From Paraflavitalea soli (lineage in GTDB: Bacteria > Bacteroidota > Bacteroidia > Chitinophagales > Chitinophagaceae), in assembly GCF_003555545.1 (NCBI RefSeq), contig NZ_CP032157.1:934546-998545 (forward strand): 64,000 nt of DNA, read 5' to 3'. This document shows, one piece after another, positions 42,926-50,370 of the stretch. Under the pieces are notes generated by a model. That model was not told the DNA's origin. It ran no database searches and worked only from the letters and a program-made list of their open reading frames with translations. The number at the start of each line of letters is the position of its first letter. The stretch's first letter is position 1. Both the position numbers and the translations under genes were made by a program.

Positions 42926-44182
42926 ATGACGGATGTAGCGCCCTTGCTGGAACGGGCTAATTTATTACTGGCGCAGGGGCGGCCCAAAGATGCAGAGCGC
43001 CAGTTGGCCGATGCATTGCGGCTGGATCCGGAAAATGATTATGCCCTGGGATTACTTACCCGGTGCAAGTTTGATCTGAAGCAATACAAGGAAGGGATTG
43101 AGATCATACAGCGGGCTATTCAACTGATGCCGGAGGAAGGATACTACTTTTACCTGATGGCCTTTGGTTATTACCAGCTGGACAATAATACGCTGGCTTT
43201 GCAGCACTTGCAAAGAGCGGTAGAACTGAGTCCCTGGAGTGCTGAATTCTTTGGGCTGTGGGGGCTGGTATTACTGGAAGAAAAGCAATTTGAGCAAGCG
43301 CTGCAGCGGGCCAATGAAGGGCTGGCAGTAGACCCGGAAAATATTACCTGTCTGAATGTACGGTCTACGGCGCTCAACAAACTGAAGCGGGTAGACGATG
43401 CCATTGAAACGATGCAGGATGCGCTGGAAAAAGATCCGGAGAATCCTTATACGCACATGACATTTGGGTGGAACCTGCTGGAAAAAGGCAGGCACAAGGA
43501 GGCTGCCAAGCATTTCCGGGAAGCATTACGGCTCCATCCCAACCTGGAAGGGGCCCGTGAAGGATTGAAGCAGGCGCTGAAATCGAAGATACCTCCCTAT
43601 AAATGGCTGTTACAATATAGTTTCTGGATCAACAACAAAGGAAAGAAAGCCCGCTGGATCATTCCGCTGGGCATTTACTTTGGCATCCAGGTTATTACCC
43701 GTCTTTCCGAGCAAGGCGGCGGCAGTATTGCCATGATCGGTTTGGTTATTATGGCCTTGTACCTGTTGTTTGTCATTACCAGCTGGGTGATCAACCCGCT
43801 GGCCAATTTCTTCCTCTTATTTCATAAGGATGGCAAGTATGCGCTGAGCAGCCGTGAAAAAACGAATGCTATTGCGCTCATCACAGCATTGGTGGCTGGC
43901 CTGGCTGTAGTGACGATTGGACTATTTTTGCCCGGTCATCCCGAACCCGTTGTATTTGCAGGCCTGGTAATCATGTCGTTGGGCCTGCCACTGGGGCATA
44001 TGCGTTTCCCCATTCGACTGAAAGGCAATTTGCTGGTGCAATGGTATTCCATGGCGCTGGTGCTACTGGGGTTTGTTACCATCACTTTTATGCTGTCTGG
44101 CGTACCCGCTGCAGTTACACTATTATATGCTTACGGTATTTGCTTTGTGCTGTATACCTGGGTGAGTGTGTTTGGAAAATAG
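42926..44182 (+). CDS. TPR-repeat membrane protein, partner of the AAA+ ATPase
   Basis: 418 residues. Residues about 1-205 are six or so TPR units (ERANLLLAQGRPKDAERQL, EGIEIIQRAIQLMPEE, ALQHLQRAVELSPWS, EQALQRANEGLAVDPEN). The C-terminal half has about six membrane helices, from WIIPLGIYFGIQVI to FVLYTWVSVFG. The TPR half faces the cytosol if the first helix follows the positive-inside rule. It starts 2 bases after the AAA+ stop codon. The ATPase carries its own TPR, so both proteins could share substrates or bind each other. No family name can be given. Confidence 0.8.
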   Translation: MTDVAPLLERANLLLAQGRPKDAERQLADALRLDPENDYALGLLTRCKFDLKQYKEGIEIIQRAIQLMPEEGYYFYLMAFGYYQLDNNTLALQHLQRAVELSPWSAEFFGLWGLVLLEEKQFEQALQRANEGLAVDPENITCLNVRSTALNKLKRVDDAIETMQDALEKDPENPYTHMTFGWNLLEKGRHKEAAKHFREALRLHPNLEGAREGLKQALKSKIPPYKWLLQYSFWINNKGKKARWIIPLGIYFGIQVITRLSEQGGGSIAMIGLVIMALYLLFVITSWVINPLANFFLLFHKDGKYALSSREKTNAIALITALVAGLAVVTIGLFLPGHPEPVVFAGLVIMSLGLPLGHMRFPIRLKGNLLVQWYSMALVLLGFVTITFMLSGVPAAVTLLYAYGICFVLYTWVSVFGK

Positions 44183-44208
44183 TTCACCGTCACCATATTA
44201 CCAGATTG

Positions 44209-45117
44209 TTACCTGGAGCTGCTGAACGCCATGAGGTCGCTTCTACCCCTTAACAGGCGTACATTGGCGGGGATGCCGCGGGAAATATAAGTACCGGTTT
44301 TCCCCCCGGCATATACAATCTCTTTACCGGGAAACAATGCTGATAACCGATGCAGGTATTCTCCCAGATCACATTTGATGAGGTTGGTAATGAGGTAGAA
44401 GTAAATCTGGGTGATCGGCTGGTCGGGGTTAAATTTTTCATACTGGGTGCAAGCAGCCTTGAGTGTCTCCGTTTTGACATTACTACCCAGGTAGAGATAG
44501 GGTATACCATTCTTTCTGAGCATATATTGCATGAACAGGATGGGTATCTCATGGAGTTCTCCATAGGGCGTATATATTAATACGCGTCGTTGGGGTTTGG
44601 TGACTGCCGGCCTGTTGAGCTTGTCGGTCGCTGCCAGGATCTTTTTGATGATAAGGGCGCTGGCAAAATGCTCCTGGGCAGGCATCACATTACCTGCCAT
44701 CCATAAATGGCCAATTTTCCGGAGCAAAGGAAATAAAACCTCCAATACACCATTTTCGAAGCCTGTTTGATGTACCAGGCAGTCCAGCGTGTTTTCAAAC
44801 CTTTCGAAGTCCAGGTCGATGGTAGCTTCCAATAACCGGTTGATATAGATGTCATGATTCTCCCGGTCGGGCTTGATTTCCAGTGCCAGCCGGGAAATGT
44901 CTTCCTCCGACAGGCCTGCAATCCGGGATATCTTGTAGCCATGGTGATACAGGAAGGATATCCGGAGGAGCTGCTTCAGGTCTTCATTGTCATAAAACCG
45001 GTGGTTGCTCCTCTTGCGCCTGGCATTGAGGATGCTATGCCGCTGCTCCCAGATGCGGAGGGTATGGGCTTTAATACCAGTCAGGTTCTGAACGTCGCGT
45101 ATAGAAAAAAAGTTCAT
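44209..45117 (-). CDS. MerR-family regulator with cobalamin-binding-like domain (CarH/LitR type)
   Basis: 302 residues. MerR winged helix (about 4-72, starting FSIRDVQNLTGIKAHTLRIWE). The middle is a helical cap with the W-x9-EH motif (W139, E149, H150), which in CarH-type photoreceptors caps adenosylcobalamin. The C-terminal Rossmann-like part (about 178-290) keeps E187 and the axial-ligand position H189 in GELHEIP, but the final Gly of the usual ExHxxG is Pro192. It may therefore be a light- or B12-sensing repressor, or a derivative that no longer binds cobalamin. No carotenoid genes lie nearby. Convergent with the TPR membrane gene, divergent from lepB. Confidence 0.82.
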   Translation of the reverse strand: MNFFSIRDVQNLTGIKAHTLRIWEQRHSILNARRKRSNHRFYDNEDLKQLLRISFLYHHGYKISRIAGLSEEDISRLALEIKPDRENHDIYINRLLEATIDLDFERFENTLDCLVHQTGFENGVLEVLFPLLRKIGHLWMAGNVMPAQEHFASALIIKKILAATDKLNRPAVTKPQRRVLIYTPYGELHEIPILFMQYMLRKNGIPYLYLGSNVKTETLKAACTQYEKFNPDQPITQIYFYLITNLIKCDLGEYLHRLSALFPGKEIVYAGGKTGTYISRGIPANVRLLRGRSDLMAFSSSR

Positions 45118-45258
45118 AAATGTGTAACAAACCGGAAGTTATTACAACTAATACACCTGTTCAAATACTGTTTAGTGTATATAGTGCCTGGGGAATAAAT
45201 GGGGCAATTTATTCGTAAATTCCTGGTTAATACCCTGTTTCTATGACAATTAATATGG

Positions 45259-45266
45259 TATTTTTG
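45259..45266 (+). promoter_or_regulatory. candidate -7 promoter element for lepB
   Basis: TATTTTTG fits TAnnTTTG and lies 27 bases before the lepB start codon. A TGTTTC stretch at 45236-45241 is a weak -33 candidate with about 17 bases between them. The divergent MerR gene may be controlled from the same 175-base gap. Confidence 0.4.
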
Positions 45267-45292
45267 CCCGGAATTTTAATAAAAAGCACAGC

Positions 45293-46822
45293 ATGAGTTC
45301 ACACGATCTGTCCGTCATTATTTTAATCTCGCTGCTGATTGTACTATTGCCTGCCGTAGGGTTGTATAAAATGTTCCAAAAGGCAGGTATCCCGGCCTGG
45401 AAAGCATTTGTACCTTTTTTGAATACCTGGGAAATGCTCAGGCTGACCGACCTGAAAAAGCATTGGTTTTTCTGGCAGTTCATTCCTGTAGTAGGCTGGT
45501 TCATCAGTTTATGGATATTGGTAGAGTTTGTTAAGCTATTTGGCAAGTTCCGTTTCCTGCAGCATGCGGCTACGGTATTGTTTGGATTTGCCTACCTGCC
45601 CGCTATTGGTTATGATGCCAAAGAAAAGTACTATGGTCCGGAGATCGTGAAAAAGCATAAAAAGACCGCTGCGCGCGAATGGATCGATGCCGGTGTATTC
45701 GCCATCGTAGCGGCCACCCTGATCCGTACCTTTGTTTTTGAAGCCTATACCATTCCCACAGGATCTATGGAAAAGACCCTGCTGGTGAATGATTTTCTGT
45801 TTGTAAGCAAACTCAGCTATGGTCCCCGGATCCCCAATACACCGCTGGCCATACCTTTTGTTCACCATACCCTGCCCATTACGAATTCTAAATCATACTC
45901 CGAGCTCATCCACATTCCCTATACACGCTGGTTTGCCAGTCCGGTAAAAAGGAATGATGTAGTAGTGTTTAACTTTCCGGCGGGCGATACGGTGATCAAC
46001 CTTGAAGAGTTTCAGTCCCGGAACCCTTATTATGATGTAGCCTGGGAGATCGGAGACCACAATATGGATGTAGGCAGGCAGATCATCCTGTCTAATCCCG
46101 ACCGGTACCCCCTGATCATACGACCGGTTGATAAAAAAGAGAACTATATCAAACGATGTGTGGCCATTGCCGGTGATACCTTACAATTAATAGACGGTGT
46201 ATTGTTCATCAATGGGCAGAAAGCATTCCTGCCTCCCAAGATGCAGATGTTCTATTATGTGACCACTAAAGGGCAGCCATTAGACCCTGATGTGCTGCGG
46301 GAAGAATATGATTTCGACAAAGTAGATGACCTGGAACTTAGCCCCATGGGAGGCAACCGTTACCGGATGTTGCTCACCAATGATGCCAAAGACAAAATGA
46401 TCAAAAACGGTATTATCGACAGCATTGTGGTGGCCAAACAGGAAGATTCCAAGATATTCCCCCGTGATGGTAAGCACCATTGGCAGGTAGATGATTTTGG
46501 TCCTTTGTGGGTGCCTAAAAAAGGCGCTACGCTTACGCTGACACCAGATAACTATGCGATGTACGAACGCGCTATCCGTGTGTATGAGCACAATGACCTC
46601 GAAGTACGCAATGGTAAATTTTTCATCAACGACAAAGAGACCAACCAATATACCTTCAAAATGGATTATTTCTGGATGATGGGAGATAACCGTCATCAGT
46701 CACAGGATAGCCGTTTCTGGGGTTTTGTGCCCGAAGATCATGTGGTAGGAGAAGCATGGCTTATCTGGATGAGTTGGGATAAGGGCGTGCGCTGGAGCCG
46801 CATGTTTAGTAGCATTCACTAA
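45293..46822 (+). CDS. lepB: signal peptidase I with N-terminal DUF5684-like membrane part
   Basis: 509 residues, far longer than the E. coli enzyme (324). Residues 1-105 form a multi-helix membrane part with AGIPAWKAFVPFLNTWEMLRL, typical of DUF5684. A further helix (about 130-148) leads to the peptidase: nucleophile S158 in PTGSMEK, the Box C-E region, and general base K287 in YIKRCVAIAGD. The end has MGDNRHQSQDSRFWGFVPEDHVVG, the conserved Box E. An insert of roughly 130 residues lies between the two catalytic boxes. It cleaves signal peptides of exported proteins, of which this window has many. Confidence 0.94.
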   Translation: MSSHDLSVIILISLLIVLLPAVGLYKMFQKAGIPAWKAFVPFLNTWEMLRLTDLKKHWFFWQFIPVVGWFISLWILVEFVKLFGKFRFLQHAATVLFGFAYLPAIGYDAKEKYYGPEIVKKHKKTAAREWIDAGVFAIVAATLIRTFVFEAYTIPTGSMEKTLLVNDFLFVSKLSYGPRIPNTPLAIPFVHHTLPITNSKSYSELIHIPYTRWFASPVKRNDVVVFNFPAGDTVINLEEFQSRNPYYDVAWEIGDHNMDVGRQIILSNPDRYPLIIRPVDKKENYIKRCVAIAGDTLQLIDGVLFINGQKAFLPPKMQMFYYVTTKGQPLDPDVLREEYDFDKVDDLELSPMGGNRYRMLLTNDAKDKMIKNGIIDSIVVAKQEDSKIFPRDGKHHWQVDDFGPLWVPKKGATLTLTPDNYAMYERAIRVYEHNDLEVRNGKFFINDKETNQYTFKMDYFWMMGDNRHQSQDSRFWGFVPEDHVVGEAWLIWMSWDKGVRWSRMFSSIH

Positions 46823-46842
46823 GAAGTCAGAAGCCAGTATAT

Positions 46843-46889
46843 AGAATCCAGAAGTCAGAATCGCAGTAGCATTCTGAATTCTGGATTCT
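46843..46889. repeat. palindromic intergenic repeat, AGAATnCAGAA family
   Basis: AGAATCCAGAAGTCAGAAT (46843-46861) is matched inverted at 46871-46889 with one mismatch, spacer 9 bases. Flanking words AGAAGTCAGAAG (46822) and ATTCTATATTCTTC (46891) extend the same family. It fills the gap between lepB and cdd and may serve as a transcript-end hairpin. A related half copy is at 3039. Confidence 0.65.
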
Positions 46890-46918
46890 GCATTCTATAT
46901 TCTTCTTAAATTGTATCC

Positions 46919-47413
46919 ATGAAATCAAGCGAGTATAAATTTTCCTACGAGGTATATGATTCCATAGATGAGCTGGATGAGCAGGATGCCTTTTTGCTCA
47001 ATAAAGCACGGGAGACGACCCCAAATGCCTGGGCGCCTTATTCCCGTTTCAGGGTAGGGGCCGTGGCCCGCTTAAAGAATGGCGAACTGGTCATTGGCGC
47101 CAACCAGGAAAATGCTTCTTACCCGGCGGGCATTTGCGCAGAACGGGTCTTATTATCCACCGCCGGTGCTACTTATCCCGGGCAACCTATCCAATCGATA
47201 GCCATCAGTTATGAAGGCGATGGTGTGTCCGGCGACCATCCTATTAGCCCCTGTGGTATCTGCCGGCAAACCCTGCAGGAGTTTGAACAGCGTACGAAAC
47301 ACCCGGTCCGGTTAATATTGGCAGGTAAAACTGGTCAGGTTTATATCATACCTGCTGCCAGTATGTTATTGCCGCTGGCCTTTTCCGGCGATGAACTTGA
47401 TGTCCAGTTATAA
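46919..47413 (+). CDS. cdd: cytidine deaminase
   Basis: 164 residues, deaminates cytidine and deoxycytidine to uridine forms in pyrimidine salvage. Zinc ligands and catalytic residue are visible: C73-A-E75 in GICAERV and C112/C115 in PCGICRQ, the three-cysteine arrangement of tetrameric bacterial Cdd. The front motif YSRFRVGAVARLKNGELVIGAN is also standard, with an N-terminal extension of about 35 residues (YKFSYEVYDSIDELDEQDA) that is common in Bacteroidota enzymes. The ATG at 46919 follows the repeat at 46843-46889 by 29 bases. Confidence 0.95.
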   Translation: MKSSEYKFSYEVYDSIDELDEQDAFLLNKARETTPNAWAPYSRFRVGAVARLKNGELVIGANQENASYPAGICAERVLLSTAGATYPGQPIQSIAISYEGDGVSGDHPISPCGICRQTLQEFEQRTKHPVRLILAGKTGQVYIIPAASMLLPLAFSGDELDVQL

Positions 47414-47531
47414 CTAACTGTTTCTGCCTCTTATATTTAGCATTTATTTCTTTACTAAAATTTGCCGCTATCTATCCTGTTTAATAGCGCAGAATAAGTA
47501 ATTTGTACTTTATATTTAGTTTCGCTTGCTT

Positions 47532-50084
47532 ATGGGGAGACTCCTTTTATTGGTATGCTTTGTATTGATTGCAAACAGTGTATTTTGCCAGTCACACGGA
47601 TTAAGGTTTTCAAGTCATGAGGTTGTTCCCGAAAAGAGAACCTCACTTAACCTGACACCTAAAGACCCCTTGTGCCTCAAACAGGCTGCTGAGATCTCTT
47701 TCGACCTGGCTTTTACTCCCAACCTGGAAACCTATTTTGGGTATATCATGCGCCTGGTAACAGGCAACAATCAAAACATAGATATTGTCTACAACCAGAA
47801 ACTGCAGAAGTTCAACTTTGTGATCGGGGAAACTGTTTCCGGAGAATTTACCATCGATTCCATGCATTTATACGGCCAATGGAGCCAATTCAAGGTGACC
47901 CTGGATGCCAAAACACAGGAAGCAGGGTTTTACCTCAATAACCAGCTGGTGTCTAAAGGCAAGGCCAATATTTCCCATGCCACCTGTTACCGCATTTTTT
48001 TCGGCGCCAACGACTTTACAGGATTTCAGATCACCGATATCCCACCCATGAACATCCGGGATATCCGGATAGCAGAAGGTACTGCACAGGTAGCTTATTA
48101 TCCATTGTCTGAAAGCAGCGGCAATGAATGTGCCGATGAAATAAAGAATAAAGTAGCCCTGGTGACAAACCCGGTATGGATCAAACCCCGCCACCAGAAC
48201 TGGGTGCAGGCGGCGGCCGTTGAAACGAGGGGAGTAGCCAGTGTAGCTTTTGATAAACATACAGAAAGGCTCTACATTGTATCTCCCGACTCTTTGTACC
48301 AGTATTCCTTTAAGAACGGACAACTGACGGGCACAAAGCTCACTGTCGGTCGCGATACGTTGCCACCCGGCAATCAATCGGTGTGTAATGCTGCCGGTAA
48401 CGCCTTGTACAATTTTAATATAGATGAGAAGAAAGTAAGTACCTGGCAACCACAGGCCGGCAAGTGGGACCTGAACTTTACACCGGGACAACTTACCGTA
48501 TACTGGCAGGCCAATAAGTTCCTGTCGCCGGCAGATAGCTCCTTATATATAATAGGCGGATACGGCCAGTTGCAATACAAGAATGAAGTGCAGCGCTATC
48601 ATTTTCCTACCAAAGAATGGGAATCTATAGACCCCGGCGGTGATTTCTTTATGCCACGCTACCTGGCTGCCCTGGGCACCAATAACGCCGGCGATACCGC
48701 TTACATCATCGGTGGCTTTGGCAGTAAGACCGGCGATCAAACGATCAACCCCAAATATAGTTATGAACTAATAGCCTTTAGTGTAAAGAGCAATACTTTC
48801 AAAAGTCTCTTTCACCTGAAGGAACCTCCTAACCAATTTTGCTTTGCCAATAGCCTCGTCATTGATTCTGCTACGCGGGACTTTTATGCGCTCATTCATC
48901 CCATTGACCGCTTCAACTCGGTACTGCAATTGATGAAAGGCTCTCTGCAATCGCCGGATTATCAGCTGATGGGTGATACGATCCCTTATGCCTTTCATGA
49001 CATTGAATCATTTGCTGACCTCTATTATTGCCCAGTGAGTAAAAAGCTGGTTGCTGTAACCCTTTTTACCAATAAGCAGAATATTACCAGTGTAAAGGTC
49101 TATACCATAGATTTTCCACCCAATAAACTGGTGGCGGCAGCAACTCAGGTAGCCAAACCTTCCCGCGACTGGGTTTGGTTCCTGATAGCAGGGCTCCTGG
49201 TAGCGGTGGGTGTACTGGCGATGATGTGGCGGAAGAAGCGGGCGGATCAACTGGCGCACCAGGAGGCAAACTGGCAGGCAGCCATACCTGGCAAGGCAAC
49301 TGCGCCGGCAGTGACAGCTCATGCTGTGCCGGGAATAACAGAGCTGGCGGGCAGCAAGGAAGTGGCAGCCATCAACTTATTCGGGCAATTGGAGGTTTTT
49401 GACAAAGAAGGGAATGATATTACTAAAATGTTTACTCCTTTGCTCAAGGAGTTGTTCCTGCTGGTATTGATCCATACCTACAAAGATGGCCGGGGTATTG
49501 CTTCTGAAAAACTGTATGAAACTTTATGGAGCGATAAACCGATCAAAGATGCGCGGAATAATTTCTCCGTTAATGTGGTAAAGCTAAAAGGCATCCTGGA
49601 AAAAATAGGGGATTGCCATATCGGCAAAGAGACGGGTAAATGGAAACTGGATATCCTGAATAATTCCATTAAGGTAGACTTTCAGCAATACATGGAACTG
49701 GTGTCGCATAAAACGGCTATTAATAAAGCCTATGCGCATGAACTGGTACAGATTGTTGGAAGGGGGGCTTTCCTGAGCACCATGCATTATAGCTGGCTGG
49801 ATGATATTAAATCGGATGTTTCCGGTAAAACCATAGATATACTATTAAGTTATATATCAACGGCCGATCCCCTGGCCGACGCTGAATTTATTATCAAAGC
49901 CACCAATTGCATCTTCTTTTCCGACCAGCTCAACGAAGAGGCCCTGGTCTGGAAATGCAAATGCCTGGTACTGCTTGGGCGGCATGGCATGGCCAAAGAT
50001 GCCTACCTGAAGTTTGCCAAAGAATACCGGGAGAATTATGGGCAGGACTTCGAAAGGTCGTTCACCGAAATGACCGGGCAGTAG
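47532..50084 (+). CDS. membrane-spanning hybrid regulator: LamG/Kelch sensor, TM, winged-helix/BTAD output
   Basis: 850 residues from the ATG at 47532 (a TTG at 47526 would add two codons). Signal peptide (cleavage near SVFCQ), a LamG/concanavalin-like domain (about 45-180), Kelch-type propeller repeats (about 230-500, e.g. LYIIGGYGQ, AYIIGGFGS), one membrane helix (546-567), then a cytosolic part. Residues about 620-695 (EVFDKEGNDITKMFTP ... RNNFSVNVVKLKGILEKIG) fit a winged-helix domain of the SARP/OmpR type, and about 710-850 resembles the bacterial transcriptional activator helical repeats. It is probably a one-piece sensor that controls the mannan-type locus directly downstream. Confidence 0.72.
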   Translation: MGRLLLLVCFVLIANSVFCQSHGLRFSSHEVVPEKRTSLNLTPKDPLCLKQAAEISFDLAFTPNLETYFGYIMRLVTGNNQNIDIVYNQKLQKFNFVIGETVSGEFTIDSMHLYGQWSQFKVTLDAKTQEAGFYLNNQLVSKGKANISHATCYRIFFGANDFTGFQITDIPPMNIRDIRIAEGTAQVAYYPLSESSGNECADEIKNKVALVTNPVWIKPRHQNWVQAAAVETRGVASVAFDKHTERLYIVSPDSLYQYSFKNGQLTGTKLTVGRDTLPPGNQSVCNAAGNALYNFNIDEKKVSTWQPQAGKWDLNFTPGQLTVYWQANKFLSPADSSLYIIGGYGQLQYKNEVQRYHFPTKEWESIDPGGDFFMPRYLAALGTNNAGDTAYIIGGFGSKTGDQTINPKYSYELIAFSVKSNTFKSLFHLKEPPNQFCFANSLVIDSATRDFYALIHPIDRFNSVLQLMKGSLQSPDYQLMGDTIPYAFHDIESFADLYYCPVSKKLVAVTLFTNKQNITSVKVYTIDFPPNKLVAAATQVAKPSRDWVWFLIAGLLVAVGVLAMMWRKKRADQLAHQEANWQAAIPGKATAPAVTAHAVPGITELAGSKEVAAINLFGQLEVFDKEGNDITKMFTPLLKELFLLVLIHTYKDGRGIASEKLYETLWSDKPIKDARNNFSVNVVKLKGILEKIGDCHIGKETGKWKLDILNNSIKVDFQQYMELVSHKTAINKAYAHELVQIVGRGAFLSTMHYSWLDDIKSDVSGKTIDILLSYISTADPLADAEFIIKATNCIFFSDQLNEEALVWKCKCLVLLGRHGMAKDAYLKFAKEYRENYGQDFERSFTEMTGQ

Positions 50085-50087
50085 CCT

Positions 50088-50225
50088 TTGCCACCCAGCT
50101 TGTCGAAGGCGTCTAAAGGGTGGGCGCCCTTTCGGGGCGGCTCACTCTGATCTAAAGGCGCTTGTCGAAGGGTGTTTTGTAGAAATTCCTCTTTAAGGGG
50201 CTTCGACAGAGTTTATCCGGCTCCG
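50088..50225. repeat. intergenic repeat cluster: GCTTGTCGAAGG words and a GC-rich hairpin
   Basis: Copies of GCTTGTCGAAGG at about 50098 and 50161, and the inverse CTTCGACA at about 50200. Between them, 50113-50150 is a GC-rich hairpin that recurs inverted at 54151-54190. It fills the 270-base gap before the GH92 gene; nothing else is seen there except the start region of that gene. Confidence 0.6.
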
Positions 50226-50370
50226 CGTGACGCAGCCCTACATGCTTTTCTTCATAAAAAATTAAAAAACAAGCTATTAATTTCCCAATTAATGGTTTTG
50301 TTAATGCCTTTATTAGTCTCCTCCTCCTTTCTTGCACTAAGAATTACTCAACGAAATGTTTGCCTGCTAT

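Noticed and set aside
40344-44182. serA operon as a defence system because of the AAA+ ATPase
   Set aside because: No nuclease, restriction, toxin or effector gene is nearby, and the ATPase has the form of an ordinary remodeller.
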